Shown piece by piece: positions 26,586-46,267 of a stretch of DNA of 64,000 bases (position 1 is its first letter; every line of letters starts with the position of its first letter). Made by a program: the position numbers and the translations under genes. The notes beneath the pieces were generated by a model. The model was not told the DNA's origin and searched no databases. It saw nothing but the letters and a program-made list of their open reading frames with translations. The stretch is from Pelomonas saccharophila_A (GTDB lineage: Bacteria; Pseudomonadota; Gammaproteobacteria; Burkholderiales; Burkholderiaceae_C), in contig NZ_JAVDXU010000001.1 of NCBI RefSeq assembly GCF_031458095.1, positions 434,001 to 498,000 on the forward strand. The letters run 5' to 3'.

Positions 26586-27440
26586 TCAGGACTTGCGACC
26601 GCTGACCACCGTGAAGGTCTGCAGATAGTGGAAGTCCGGCCGGTCCAGCGCGAAGCCCGGATCGTCGGGATCACACAGCTTCTGCAGCGCCGCGAAATCC
26701 TCGGCCGACAGCCAGGGCCTCAGCCGCTCGCCGAAGGTCGAGCGGAATTGCGCCTCGAGCACATAGTCTCGCGCCGCGGCGTCCAGCGGCGAAATGCGCT
26801 CGATCGTGAAGGTGCGGGCCTGCACATCCGCCAGGCCGGCCTGGCGCAGCAGGCCGACGTTGGCGCGCACGGCAGCAAGCCGTCGCTCGTCGAGGCCGTA
26901 TTTGTCGCGGTAATGGGCGCGCACGGCGTCGACGACCGCTCTTTCCAGCCGCATGTCCCAGGCGAACAGCATTTCCGGCAGAAAGCCGGTCTGGCCGACC
27001 ACCAGCCGGCCGCCGGCTTGCAGCCAGCCGGACAGGCGCTGCAAGGCCGCCAGCGGATCGGTGAAGTGATGCAGCGTGTTGGCCGACCAGATCGCATCGA
27101 AGCTCGCTGCCGGCATCACCAAGGTCATCAAGTCGCCGGCCAACAGCTGGACTTGCGGCGGCGCCTGGCGGCGGGCCGCAGCCAGGTGGGCATAGGACAG
27201 GTCGACGCCGACGACGCGCCCGCCGGTGCCGACCGCCTCAGCCAGCCAGGCCAGCGACTCGCCGCTGCCGCAGCCGGCATCGAGCACATGCATACCCGGC
27301 GCCAGGCCGAGCGTCGCGATGGCTGCGCGCAACTCGGGCTCGGCAAAGCGCATGAACAGGCCCAGCTTGCGCGAGTAGTCGCGCTGGGCCGTGTCACCGA
27401 GCAGGCCGGGCTTGGAAGCGTCGTCGGGCGGAACGGGCAT
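26586..27440 (-). CDS. SAM-dependent methyltransferase (class I)
   Basis: A 284-residue enzyme with the glycine-rich motif I MHVLDAGCGSGESLAWLAEA, motif II VVGVDLSYAHLAAARRQAP and the post-motif FDAIWSANTLHHFTDPLAAL. The C-terminal part has no clear substrate signature. It follows the ybdD-cstA pair by 14 bases in the same direction and converges on amiC. Similar to UbiE/Methyltransf_11 enzymes, but nothing nearby names a substrate. Confidence 0.85.
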   Translation of the reverse strand: MPVPPDDASKPGLLGDTAQRDYSRKLGLFMRFAEPELRAAIATLGLAPGMHVLDAGCGSGESLAWLAEAVGTGGRVVGVDLSYAHLAAARRQAPPQVQLLAGDLMTLVMPAASFDAIWSANTLHHFTDPLAALQRLSGWLQAGGRLVVGQTGFLPEMLFAWDMRLERAVVDAVRAHYRDKYGLDERRLAAVRANVGLLRQAGLADVQARTFTIERISPLDAAARDYVLEAQFRSTFGERLRPWLSAEDFAALQKLCDPDDPGFALDRPDFHYLQTFTVVSGRKS

Positions 27441-27454
27441 GCCGGGCTTTTACC

Positions 27455-27658
27455 TCAGCAGCACTTCCCCGTTCTCGACGAATAACGCGCCGCCTGCCTC
27501 TCCCGGAAGAACTCTTCGTAGCTCATGGCGGGCCGCTCGGGGTGCGTGGCCTGGTGGTGAGCGAGATAGCTGCCGTAATCCGGCACGCCCACCATCAGGC
27601 GCAGGCTCTGCGTCAGATACCGGCCCGCCTGGGCCAGATCTCGGCGCAGCTCAAGCAC
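27455..27658 (-). CDS. ybdD: YbdD/YjiX-family CstA-associated small protein
   Basis: A 67-residue protein that fits the DUF466 family: LRLMVGVPDYGSYLAHHQAT followed by HPERPAMSYEEFFRERQAAR. Family members are encoded right after CstA or BtsT transporters and are needed for, or assist, pyruvate or peptide uptake. The two end residues are cysteines (KCC). The start overlaps the cstA stop by eight bases, so they are translationally coupled. Confidence 0.9.
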   Translation of the reverse strand: MLELRRDLAQAGRYLTQSLRLMVGVPDYGSYLAHHQATHPERPAMSYEEFFRERQAARYSSRTGKCC

Positions 27659-29717
27659 GTTGCCCCGCCGGCAGCAGCACGAAGGCCGTTTCCTGCGCCG
27701 TCACCTTGCCACTGCGGCGCGCCTCGAGGATGGCCTTGACGCTATAGATCAGCACGCTGATGACGACGCCCATGAAGAGAGCGCACAGCGCGGCGTCCAG
27801 CCTGTCGTTGAAGACGACTCGCGACATCGCGTCCAGCGACTTGGCCGGCGCCAGCACCTTGCCCTCGGCAATCGCCGCGGCGTATTTGTCGGCATGGGCC
27901 AGGAAGCCGAGCTTGGGGTCGGCCGAGAAGATCTTCAGCCAGCCGGCGCTCATCGTGCACACCAGCAGCCAGGCGGCCGGCAGGGCCGTGACCCAGGCGT
28001 AGCGGTCCTTCTTCATCTTGAAGATGACGACGGTGCCCAGCAGCAGTGCCACGGCAGCCAGCATCTGGTTGGCGATGCCGAACAGCGGCCACAGCGTGTT
28101 GATGCCGCCCAGCGGATCGACGACACCCTGGTAGAGGAAATAGCCCCAGGCCGCCACGCACAGGCCGGTGGCGACGAGGTTGGCCACCCAGCTCTCGGTG
28201 CGCTTGAGCGACGGCACGAAGCTGCCCAGCAGGTCCTGCAGCATGAAGCGGCCGGCGCGCGTTCCGGCGTCGACGGCGGTCAGGATGAACAGAGCCTCGA
28301 AGAGGATGGCGAAGTGGTACCAGAAGGCCATCAGCGCCTTGCCGCCCACCACCTGGTGCAGGATCTCGGCCATGCCGACGGCCAGCGTCGGGGCGCCACC
28401 GGCACGGGCCAGGATGGTCTTCTCGCCGACATCGGCCGCGGCCTGGGTCAGCATCTCGGGCGTGATGACAAAGCCCCAGGTCGACAACGTCTGCGCCACC
28501 GTGGCCGCGTCCTTGCCGACGACGGCCGCCGGGCTGTTCATCGCGAAGTAGACGCCCGGCTCGATGCAGGAAGCCGCGACCAGCGCCATCACGGCGACAA
28601 AGCTCTCGGCCAGCATGCCGCCGTAGCCGATGTAGCGGGCATGGGTCTCGTTCTCCAGCAGCTTCGGGCTGGTGCCCGACGAGATCAGCGCATGGAAGCC
28701 CGATACCGCGCCGCAGGCGATGGTGATGAAGAGGAAGGGGAAGAGATTGCCCGCCCAGACCGGACCGCCGCCGGTGGCGAACTGCGTCAACGCGGGCATT
28801 TTCAGCGGCGGCGCGACGATGACGATGCCGATGGCCAGCGCAATGATGGTGCCGATCTTCAGGAAGGTGCTGAGGTAGTCGCGCGGCGCCAGCAGCAGCC
28901 ACACCGGGATGCAGGCGGCGACAAAGCCGTAGCCGATCAGCAGGCCGACGAGGGTCGTCGGCTGCAGCGTGAACAGGGGCGCCAGCGTCGGGCTCTCGCT
29001 GACGGCCTGGCCGCCGAAGATGGCCGCCATCAGCAGCGCGAAGCCGATCACCGACACCTCGCCGATGCGGCCCGGTCGGATGAAGCGCAGGTAGACGCCC
29101 ATGAAAAGGGCCACGGGAATCGTCGCCGCCACCGTGAACAGGCCCCAGGGCGAATCGGCCAGGGCCTTGACGACGATGAGAGCCAGCACCGCCAGGATGA
29201 TGATCATGATCATGAAGGCGCCGAACAGCGCGATCAGCCCGGGCACGGTGCCCATCTCCTGCTTGACCAGGTCGCCCAGCGACCGTCCATCGCGCCGCGT
29301 GGAGATGAAGAGCACGATGAAGTCCTGCACCGCGCCGGCGAAGACGACGCCGGCCAGGATCCACAGCAGCCCGGGCAGATAGCCCATCTGCGCCGCCAGC
29401 ACCGGGCCCACCAGCGGGCCGGCACCGGCAATCGCCGCGAAATGGTGGCCATAGAGCACGTGCTTGTTGGTGGGCACGTAGTCCAGGCCGTCGTTGTACT
29501 TCCAGGCCGGCGTCTGGCGCTTGGCATCCAGCCCCAGCACCTTGTCGGCGATGAAGAGGCTGTAGTAGCGGTAGGCGATGAGATAGGTGCACAAGGCGGC
29601 GGCCACGACCCACAGGGCGCTGATCGTCTCGCCGCGGCTCAAGGCCACGGTGGCGAGGGATGCGGCACCGAGGATCGCGACACCCGCCCAGGCGAGGTGG
29701 CGGCGCAGGTTCTGCAT
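27651..29717 (-). CDS. cstA: carbon starvation protein CstA (pyruvate/peptide transporter)
   Basis: A 688-residue inner-membrane transporter with about 16-18 membrane helices. The N-terminal region has YVPTNKHVLYGHHFAAIAGA, then GPLVGPVLAAQMGYLPGLLW, both hallmark sequences of the CstA/BtsT family. Relatives import pyruvate or small peptides when carbon runs out. The start at 29717 (MQNLRRHLAWAGVAIL) follows GGAGAC; the frame stays open 30 codons upstream but that part is not hydrophobic. ybdD overlaps its end. Confidence 0.95.
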   Translation of the reverse strand: MQNLRRHLAWAGVAILGAASLATVALSRGETISALWVVAAALCTYLIAYRYYSLFIADKVLGLDAKRQTPAWKYNDGLDYVPTNKHVLYGHHFAAIAGAGPLVGPVLAAQMGYLPGLLWILAGVVFAGAVQDFIVLFISTRRDGRSLGDLVKQEMGTVPGLIALFGAFMIMIIILAVLALIVVKALADSPWGLFTVAATIPVALFMGVYLRFIRPGRIGEVSVIGFALLMAAIFGGQAVSESPTLAPLFTLQPTTLVGLLIGYGFVAACIPVWLLLAPRDYLSTFLKIGTIIALAIGIVIVAPPLKMPALTQFATGGGPVWAGNLFPFLFITIACGAVSGFHALISSGTSPKLLENETHARYIGYGGMLAESFVAVMALVAASCIEPGVYFAMNSPAAVVGKDAATVAQTLSTWGFVITPEMLTQAAADVGEKTILARAGGAPTLAVGMAEILHQVVGGKALMAFWYHFAILFEALFILTAVDAGTRAGRFMLQDLLGSFVPSLKRTESWVANLVATGLCVAAWGYFLYQGVVDPLGGINTLWPLFGIANQMLAAVALLLGTVVIFKMKKDRYAWVTALPAAWLLVCTMSAGWLKIFSADPKLGFLAHADKYAAAIAEGKVLAPAKSLDAMSRVVFNDRLDAALCALFMGVVISVLIYSVKAILEARRSGKVTAQETAFVLLPAGQRA

Positions 29718-29957
29718 GGGGCTTGTCTCCGTTGCGGTGCGCACCTCGACACGGGTCGCGACCGTGAAGCAAGTCTCGGCAAACGGGCTCGCGGCGGCAT
29801 CGGTCAAGCCACGCGGGACCGCCGCGCGGCTTTACCTAAGGGTCAACCCGGATCACACCCGCTTACGAATCACCGGCGCCCCGGGTCAACGGCACCGGGG
29901 CCGGGGCGTTGTTCCAGACGTCGAAGGCCAGATGTTTGGCCTCGTAGGAGACCTCAA

Positions 29958-30356
29958 ATGCTTCGTCCCATCCTTGCCGCCCTGCTCACCGGTGCCGCCC
30001 TCTTCGGCGCCTCTGCCGCCCAGGCCGGCACGCACTGGTCCATCGGCGTCAGCCTGCCGCCCGTCGGCGTCGTGGTGGCCGACAGCCCACGCTACTACGC
30101 CCCGCCGCCCGCCCCCGTCTACTACGCACCCGCACCCGTCTATTACGAGCCGGCCCCGGTGGTGCGCTATGCACCGGCGCCGCGCTATGTCCAGCGCGAC
30201 GTCTACTACGCCCCGGCCCCGCGCGTCGTCTACGAGCGCCGCTGGGACGGCCGTGATGACCGCTGGGATCATCGCGGTTGGGACCATGGCCGCCGCGACC
30301 ACGGCGACCGTTGGGGTCACGACCGCGATGACTACGGTCCGCGCCGCGGCCACTGA
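29958..30356 (+). CDS. PXPV-repeat exported protein
   Basis: A 132-residue secreted protein. The signal peptide MLRPILAALLTGAALFGASA is cut near AQA. The mature part is rich in Tyr and Pro, with repeated units such as YYAPAPVYYEPAPVVRYAPA, and then a tail rich in Asp, Arg, His and Trp. This matches the PXPV-repeat family common in betaproteobacteria, whose role at the envelope is unknown. The start follows TAGGAG. It is divergent from cstA and converges on the hybrid kinase gene. Confidence 0.85.
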   Translation: MLRPILAALLTGAALFGASAAQAGTHWSIGVSLPPVGVVVADSPRYYAPPPAPVYYAPAPVYYEPAPVVRYAPAPRYVQRDVYYAPAPRVVYERRWDGRDDRWDHRGWDHGRRDHGDRWGHDRDDYGPRRGH

Positions 30357-30361
30357 TCCGA

Positions 30362-32817
30362 TCACCCCTCGGCAGCCTGCTGGCGAATCTCCGCCAGCAG
30401 CTGCTGCAGGTCCGGCAGATCAAAGGGCTTGAGCAAGGCCCTCACATTGGGGCCGAAGTCCGACAGATCGGACTTCATCGCATAGCCCGAAGCGAACACC
30501 AGCCACGCCTTCGGCGTGATGCGCAGGATGGCGCGGGCCAGATCGGTGCCCGACATCTGCGGCAGGCTGACGTCGGTCACGACCAGATCAAAGCGCTCGG
30601 GTGAATACATCGCCAGAGCCTCCTCGGCCGTGGCGCAGCTTTCCGGCCGCATGCCCGCCTCCTCCAGCAGATAGCCAATCTGCTCGCGCAGGTCCTCGTT
30701 GTCCTCCACGAACAGCACCCGCAGGGCTGGCGCCTTGGGCTCGGCGGGCCGGCGCGTCAGCGCCAGTTCGGCCACGGCACGCGCCAGCAAGTGCGGTGAC
30801 ACCGCCTTGGGCAGGCAACGCTGGAAGCCGGCTTCCAGCGCTGCCTCCCGGTCGGTGGCACGCACATAGGCGGTGACGGCCGCCGCCGGGAGATCTGTCG
30901 GCCCCAGGCCCGACTGCTGCCTCACATGGCGGATCAGGTCATAGCCGCCCATGCCGGGCATGCCGAGATCGCTCAGCAGCACGTCGAAACTCTGCTCGCC
31001 CAGCAGGGCGATGGCGGCCTCGCCCGACTCCGCCGTGACGACCTCGGCGCCACGCTCGGCCAGCAGGCGGGCATGGGCCTCGAGCACATCGGGATGGTCG
31101 TCGACCATCAGCACCCGCACGCCGGCGATGGGGGGCTCGGCTCCGTCGGCCTCGGCTTCGACACCCATCGCGTTCGACTGGCCGGCCCTGGGCAGGCGCA
31201 CGCTGAAGGTCGAGCCCTGGCCGCGGCCGCCACTGCGGGCCGTCACTTCACCGCCATGCAGCTCGACGAGGTTCTTGACGATGGACAGGCCCAGGCCCAG
31301 GCCGCCATGCACGCTGGACGCCGTGCCATCGGCCTGGGTGAAACGATCGAAGAGCTGGGGCAGGAACTCCGGGGCTATGCCCTGGCCGGTGTCACTGACG
31401 GACAACTCGACGACGGGACCGTCCAGCCGGGTCGACGAGGTGACGCTGCCGCCGGCCGGGGTGAACTTCATCGCGTTGGTGACGAGGTTCATGACGACCT
31501 GGGTCAGCCGCCGGGAATCACCGAACACCTCGGCGGCCTCGGGGGCGAGATGCAGCACGATGTCGAGCTCCCGGGACTGCGCGGTGGGGCGTGCGGTTTC
31601 GGCCGCGGCCGCGACGAGGCCGTTCAGGTCCACCCGCTCGACATTCATCAATTGCTTGCCGGCCACGATGCGGCTCATCTCCAGCAGGTCGTCAACGAGA
31701 ACAGCCTGGGCCTGGGCGTTGCGGGCGATGGCCTGGATGCCGCGCTGCTGCATGGCGGGCTGCACGCTGGGGTGGGTGAGCACATTGACCCAGCCCAGGA
31801 TGGCCGCCAGCGGTGTGCGCAGCTCGTGGCTGATGGCGGCAACGAACTCTTCCTTGGCACGCGAGGCCTGGTCGGCAGCGCCGCGCGCGGCCTGTTCGGC
31901 GGCCAGCAGCTGTTCCCTGCGCCATTGCAGTTCGCGGCGATCGGTGATGTCGTGGAAATAGACGGACAGGCCATCATGCGAGGGATAGCAGTGGCATTGC
32001 AGCCAGCGCTCCGGAGCACCGGGCGCCACCGCCTCGAAGGACACGGCCTGGCCCTTGGCCCGAGCGCTGTCAAAACCGGCCTCGAACTCGCCTTCGGTGC
32101 CGAAGACCTCGCCGCTGCGCCGCCCGGTCAGCTCCGCGGCGCCACGACCGAGCAGGCGGGCCCCCTGCTCGTTGACATAGCCGATGCGCCCATCGTCCTC
32201 GATGAGGAGCAGGCCATCGGTGATGCTGCTCATCATGGCTCGCAGCCGCCGGTCCACGGCATGGAAGGCCTCGGTGCGCTCGGTGACGCGGCGTTCCAGC
32301 GTCTCGTTGAGTTCGCGCAGCAGCTCCTCGGCGCGGCGCCTCTCCTCGACCTCGGCCTGCAGGGCCAGGTTGGCGCGCTGCAGTTGGCGGGTCTTGCGGT
32401 CCAGTTCGGCGAAGACGGCGACCTTGGAGCGCAGCACGGCCGGGTTCACGGGCTTGTGCAGATAGTCGACCGCGCCCGAGCCATAGCCCTGCAGGCGGTG
32501 CTGGTCCTGATCGAAATAGGCGGTCAGGAAGATGATGGGCAGATGGGCGTTGCGCTTGCGCTCCTTGATCATCTGGGCCAGCTCGATGCCGTTCATGTCG
32601 GGCAGCTGGATGTCCAGCACCATGACGGCGAATTCCTGGCTCATCAGCGCCAGCAGGGCCTGGTCGGCCGACAGCGCGCGCACGATGCGGTAGCTAGGGT
32701 CGGCCAGCACGCTCTCCAGCACCAACAGATTGGCCGGCTCGTCGTCGACGATGAGGATATTGGTCAGCTCTTCGGTGCCCACCATCTGCTCCGCCACGTC
32801 GCTCGGGTGCATGGCCA

Positions 32818-32818
<1 letters not shown>
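30362..32818 (-). CDS. hybrid histidine kinase, REC-PAS-HisKA-HATPase-REC-REC
   Basis: An 818-residue cytoplasmic phosphorelay kinase with no membrane segment. Residues about 20-135 are a receiver (LDIQLPDMNG, lysine in YLHKPVN), 135-200 a coiled coil, 205-310 a PAS domain (SSITDGLLLIEDDGRIGYVN), then HisKA with the phospho-histidine in AAISHELRTPLAAIL, HATPase (NLVTNAMKFTPAGG and GGLGLGLSIVKNLVELHGGE), and two C-terminal receivers (LLSDLGMPGMGG; VVTDVSLPQMSG). The start at 32818 shares its A with the TGA of the poly-HAMP kinase gene (TGATG), so the two are coupled. No output domain is present, so it should pass phosphate to another protein. Confidence 0.93.
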
Positions 32819-39972
<7,154 letters not shown>

Positions 39973-40127
39973 GAGCCCGCCCGATTCAGAGATTAGGAGT
40001 GAGTTTCTCCCGCCAGCGCGCGAGTCATTTCAAACTCAGGGCGAGACGGCAAAAGTGCCCGCTTCTAGCATGGCAATCTAGGGGGATCAAGTCCCTGCTG
40101 ACGAGGGATCTCGCGCGCTTGCGCGAG

Positions 40128-40760
40128 TCATTTCATTGCGGCTTCCCGTGCATGCTCGACCGCATACCGGATCAGCTCCGCCTGGCCTTCCAGCTCGAGC
40201 TTGCGCTTGATGCTCTGGCGATGGGCCTCGACGGTGCGCACCGACAGGTCCAGATCGCGGGCGATCTGCTTGCTGGAGGCGCCCTGCCCCAGCAGGCTCA
40301 GGATTTCGCTCTCGCGCGGCGTCAGCACGGGCTTGGGCGCCTGGCCCCGGAAGAGCCGGCCCGACACGGCAGCGCTGAGGAAGGTGCCGCCCGCCGCCAC
40401 CGCGTCGATGGCCGAAACGACCTCGGTCGCCGGCGCGTCCTTGAGCACATAGCCGCGCGCGCCGGCGGTCAGGGCGCGCTGCACATACTCGGGGTTGTCA
40501 TACATGCTGAACATCAACAGCTTGACGGCCGGCCGCGCGGCCAGCATCTCGGCGCCGAGGGCAATGCCATTGCCGTCCTTCAGCCCCACGTCCATCAGCA
40601 CGACGTCGGGCGCCGAGCGCGCCAACTGCTCCATCGCCTCGGCCCGGCCGCCGGCCTCGCCGACCACCTCGAAGCGGGGCACCGAGGCCAGCCGCACGGC
40701 CAGGCCCTCGCGCACCATGGGATGGTCGTCGACAAGCAGGATGCGGATGGGCGCGTTCAT
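40128..40760 (-). CDS. LuxR/NarL-type response regulator
   Basis: A 210-residue regulator. The receiver starts IRILLVDDHPMVREGL, has the phospho-Asp in VVLMDVGLKDGNG and the lysine in GYVLKDAPATE. The C-terminal helix-turn-helix is LTPRESEILSLLGQGASSKQ followed by SVRTVEAHRQSIKRKL. The start overlaps the Cache kinase stop by ATGA, so that kinase is its partner. It is the only DNA-binding regulator in the five-gene signalling block and could be the transcription output for the downstream hybrid kinases too (inference). Confidence 0.94.
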   Translation of the reverse strand: MNAPIRILLVDDHPMVREGLAVRLASVPRFEVVGEAGGRAEAMEQLARSAPDVVLMDVGLKDGNGIALGAEMLAARPAVKLLMFSMYDNPEYVQRALTAGARGYVLKDAPATEVVSAIDAVAAGGTFLSAAVSGRLFRGQAPKPVLTPRESEILSLLGQGASSKQIARDLDLSVRTVEAHRQSIKRKLELEGQAELIRYAVEHAREAAMK

Positions 40761-42099
40761 GCCGACAGTTTGACCGTGAGCCGGCTGCCGAGTCCAGGCG
40801 CGCTGACCAGGCTGAGCCGCGCGCCGAGGGCCGCCGCGCGCTCGCGCATGCTGCGCAGGCCCAGGCCCTGGTCCGCCACGGCCTGGGCCGCCTCGGCGTC
40901 AAAGCCCTGGCCATCGTCCTGGATCTCCAGCGTGACGCCGCCGCCAGGCTCGAAACGCAGCCCCAGCCGGACCGTCGTCGCATGCGCATGCCGCGCGGCG
41001 TTGTTGAGGGCCTCCTGGGCGATGCGGAACAGCGCCGTCTTGACGGCCTCGGGCAGATCGACCTCCTCGCCCTCCACGCCGGCCTGGAAATGCGTGCCGC
41101 CGGCGGCGTCGAACTCGTCCGCCAGATGTTGCAGGGCCGCGGCCAGGCCCAGGGTGTCCAGCAGGGCCGGCCGCAGCGCATGCGAGATATGCCTGACCTC
41201 GGCCAGCGTGCCGTTGAGCTGTTTCAGCGCCAGCTCCTGCAACCGCGCCGCCCCCTCGGGCTCGTGCTGGGCCGACTCGATCAGCAGCTTGGTGGCCACC
41301 AGGGCCTGGCTGACGCCGTCATGCAGCTCGCGCGCCAGCCGCGCACGCTCGTCCTCCTGGCTTTGCACGACCTGGCGGGCCAGGGCGCGCAGCTTGGCCT
41401 CGGCGCTGCGGTGCTCGCTGAGGTTGAGCACCAGGGCGCCGGCGCTGATCAGGGCCACGCCGAAGACGGCCACGGCGCCTACCCACAGCATGGTGGCGGT
41501 GATGTTCTGGCGCGCGCCGCGCTCCAGCTCGGCCATGGTGGCCTCGATGCCGTCCATGTAGAGGCCCGTGCCCAGCATCCAGTCCCATTGCGGCACGGCG
41601 ACGACATAGCCCAGCTTGGGCGCCAGCAGGCTGCTGGAGGGCTTGCGCCACAGGTATTCGACATAGCCGCCGCCGGCCTGCGCCTGGGCGATCAGCTGCT
41701 GGATGGTGGGCCGGCCCTGCGGGTCGCGCAGCTCCCACAGGTTCTGCCCGATCAGCTCGAGCTGGCGTGAATGCATCAGCACCCGGCCGTCGAGCGAATA
41801 GACAAAGAAATAGCCGTCGCGGCCATAGTCCAGCGACGACAGGATGGCCAGCGCCTTCTCCTGCCCGCCGGGCTGTCCCAGCAGGGGCTGGATGGTGCTG
41901 ACGGCCAGGTCGACGTAATGCTTGAGCTCGGTGCGCCGCGCGTCCATATAGCTGGCGCGCACCAGGGCATGCTCGCGGGCCGCCAGTTCGCTCTCCTGCT
42001 GGCGCACGGCCAGCGCGATCAGCGCCAGCGAGGCCAGCAGCGGCAGCAGGGCCAGCAGGAACAGGCGGCCCCGCAGGGACAGGGCCGCCCAGGCTTGCA

Positions 42100-42100
<1 letters not shown>
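40757..42100 (-). CDS. Cache-domain sensor histidine kinase (NarX/DesK-like)
   Basis: A 447-residue membrane kinase. TM1 lies at residues about 10-30 (GRLFLLALLPLLASLALIAL). A periplasmic single-Cache domain follows (about 35-185), with DYGRDGYFFVYSLDGRVLMH and WDWMLGTGLYMDGIEATM typical of sCache_2 ligand pockets. TM2 is at about 195-215. The HisKA_3 box is ERARLARELHDGVSQALVAT and the ATPase region contains EIQDDGQGF and GLGLRSMRERAAALG. The start at 42100 shares its A with the TGA of the Tricorn-like protease gene. Ligands of such Cache domains are often carboxylic acids. Confidence 0.93.
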
Positions 42101-45465
<3,365 letters not shown>

Positions 45466-45570
45466 CGAGGTCTCCGGGTGGGATGACGGTGTCAGCGCCA
45501 GCCGGTCGCCGGCGCAAAACCTCGAACTCTAGGGCCAGCCGCCCGGCCCGCCAAAAGTTAGCCAGCCGAG

Positions 45571-46218
45571 TCAGCCTGTCTGGCGCTTGAACTTGGCTTT
45601 CAGGCCGCCGCCGATGATGACCAGGCCGGGGATGAGGATCATGGCCCAGATGATCTTGTCCAGATGGGTCTTGACCCAAGGCACATTGCCGAAGACATAT
45701 CCGATCAGCGTGATGCCGCAGACCCACAGCACGCCGCCGCCCACGTCGAACAGCGTGAACTTGCGCCGCGTCATCTGCGCCACGCCGGCCACGAAGGGCG
45801 CGAAAGTGCGCAGGAAAGGCATGAAACGGGCCGCCACCAGGGTGATGCCGCCGTACTTCTCGTAGAAGGCGTGGGCTTTCTCGAAGGCGGCCTTGTTGAA
45901 GAAGCGCGATTGCTCCCACTGGAAGACGCGTGGCCCGAAATGGCGGCCTATGGTGTAGTTGCTCTGATTGCCGAGGATGGCCGCCAGCGTCAGCAGGCCC
46001 ATGGACAGGCCCAGGTCCATCAGGCCCACGCCGCACATGGCGCCGACGACAAAGAGCAGGGAGTCGCCCGGCAGGAAGGGCATGACGACGACGCCTGTCT
46101 CCACGAAGATGATCAGGAAGAGCAGCGCATAGACCCAGGCGCCGTAGCTCGCGACGAAGTTGGCCAGGTGCTGGTCGACATGCAGGACGAAGTCGATGAG
46201 GAAGGTCAGGAAATCCAT
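45571..46218 (-). CDS. DedA-family membrane protein
   Basis: A 215-residue inner-membrane protein with five to six hydrophobic segments. The family motifs FLPGDSLLFVVGAM, GNQSNYTIGRHFGPRVF and VAARFMPFLRTFAPFVAG are present. DedA proteins are proposed to recycle undecaprenyl phosphate or other lipids across the membrane. Start placed at 46218 (MDFLTFLIDFVLHVD); a much longer open frame upstream is the shadow of mutL. It is divergent from mutL with 49 bases between starts and ends in a normal KAKFKRQTG tail. Confidence 0.92.
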   Translation of the reverse strand: MDFLTFLIDFVLHVDQHLANFVASYGAWVYALLFLIIFVETGVVVMPFLPGDSLLFVVGAMCGVGLMDLGLSMGLLTLAAILGNQSNYTIGRHFGPRVFQWEQSRFFNKAAFEKAHAFYEKYGGITLVAARFMPFLRTFAPFVAGVAQMTRRKFTLFDVGGGVLWVCGITLIGYVFGNVPWVKTHLDKIIWAMILIPGLVIIGGGLKAKFKRQTG

Positions 46219-46224
46219 CGGGGC

Positions 46225-46230
46225 ATTATC
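46225..46230 (-). promoter_or_regulatory. -10 element (GATAAT) directly before dedA
   Basis: On the minus strand GATAAT is followed by six bases and the dedA ATG. Transcription from it would start at or next to the start codon, implying a leaderless mRNA. It faces the similar element of mutL across a 49-base intergenic region. Confidence 0.5.
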
Positions 46231-46254
46231 CCGAGGGCTTTGTGACCGGCCGCC

Positions 46255-46260
46255 GATAAT
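46255..46260 (+). promoter_or_regulatory. -10 element (GATAAT) directly before mutL
   Basis: GATAAT lies seven bases before the mutL ATG at 46268, the same spacing as before ygfZ. No ribosome site at a useful distance is visible, which agrees with leaderless translation. Confidence 0.5.
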
Positions 46261-46267
46261 CCCAGGG

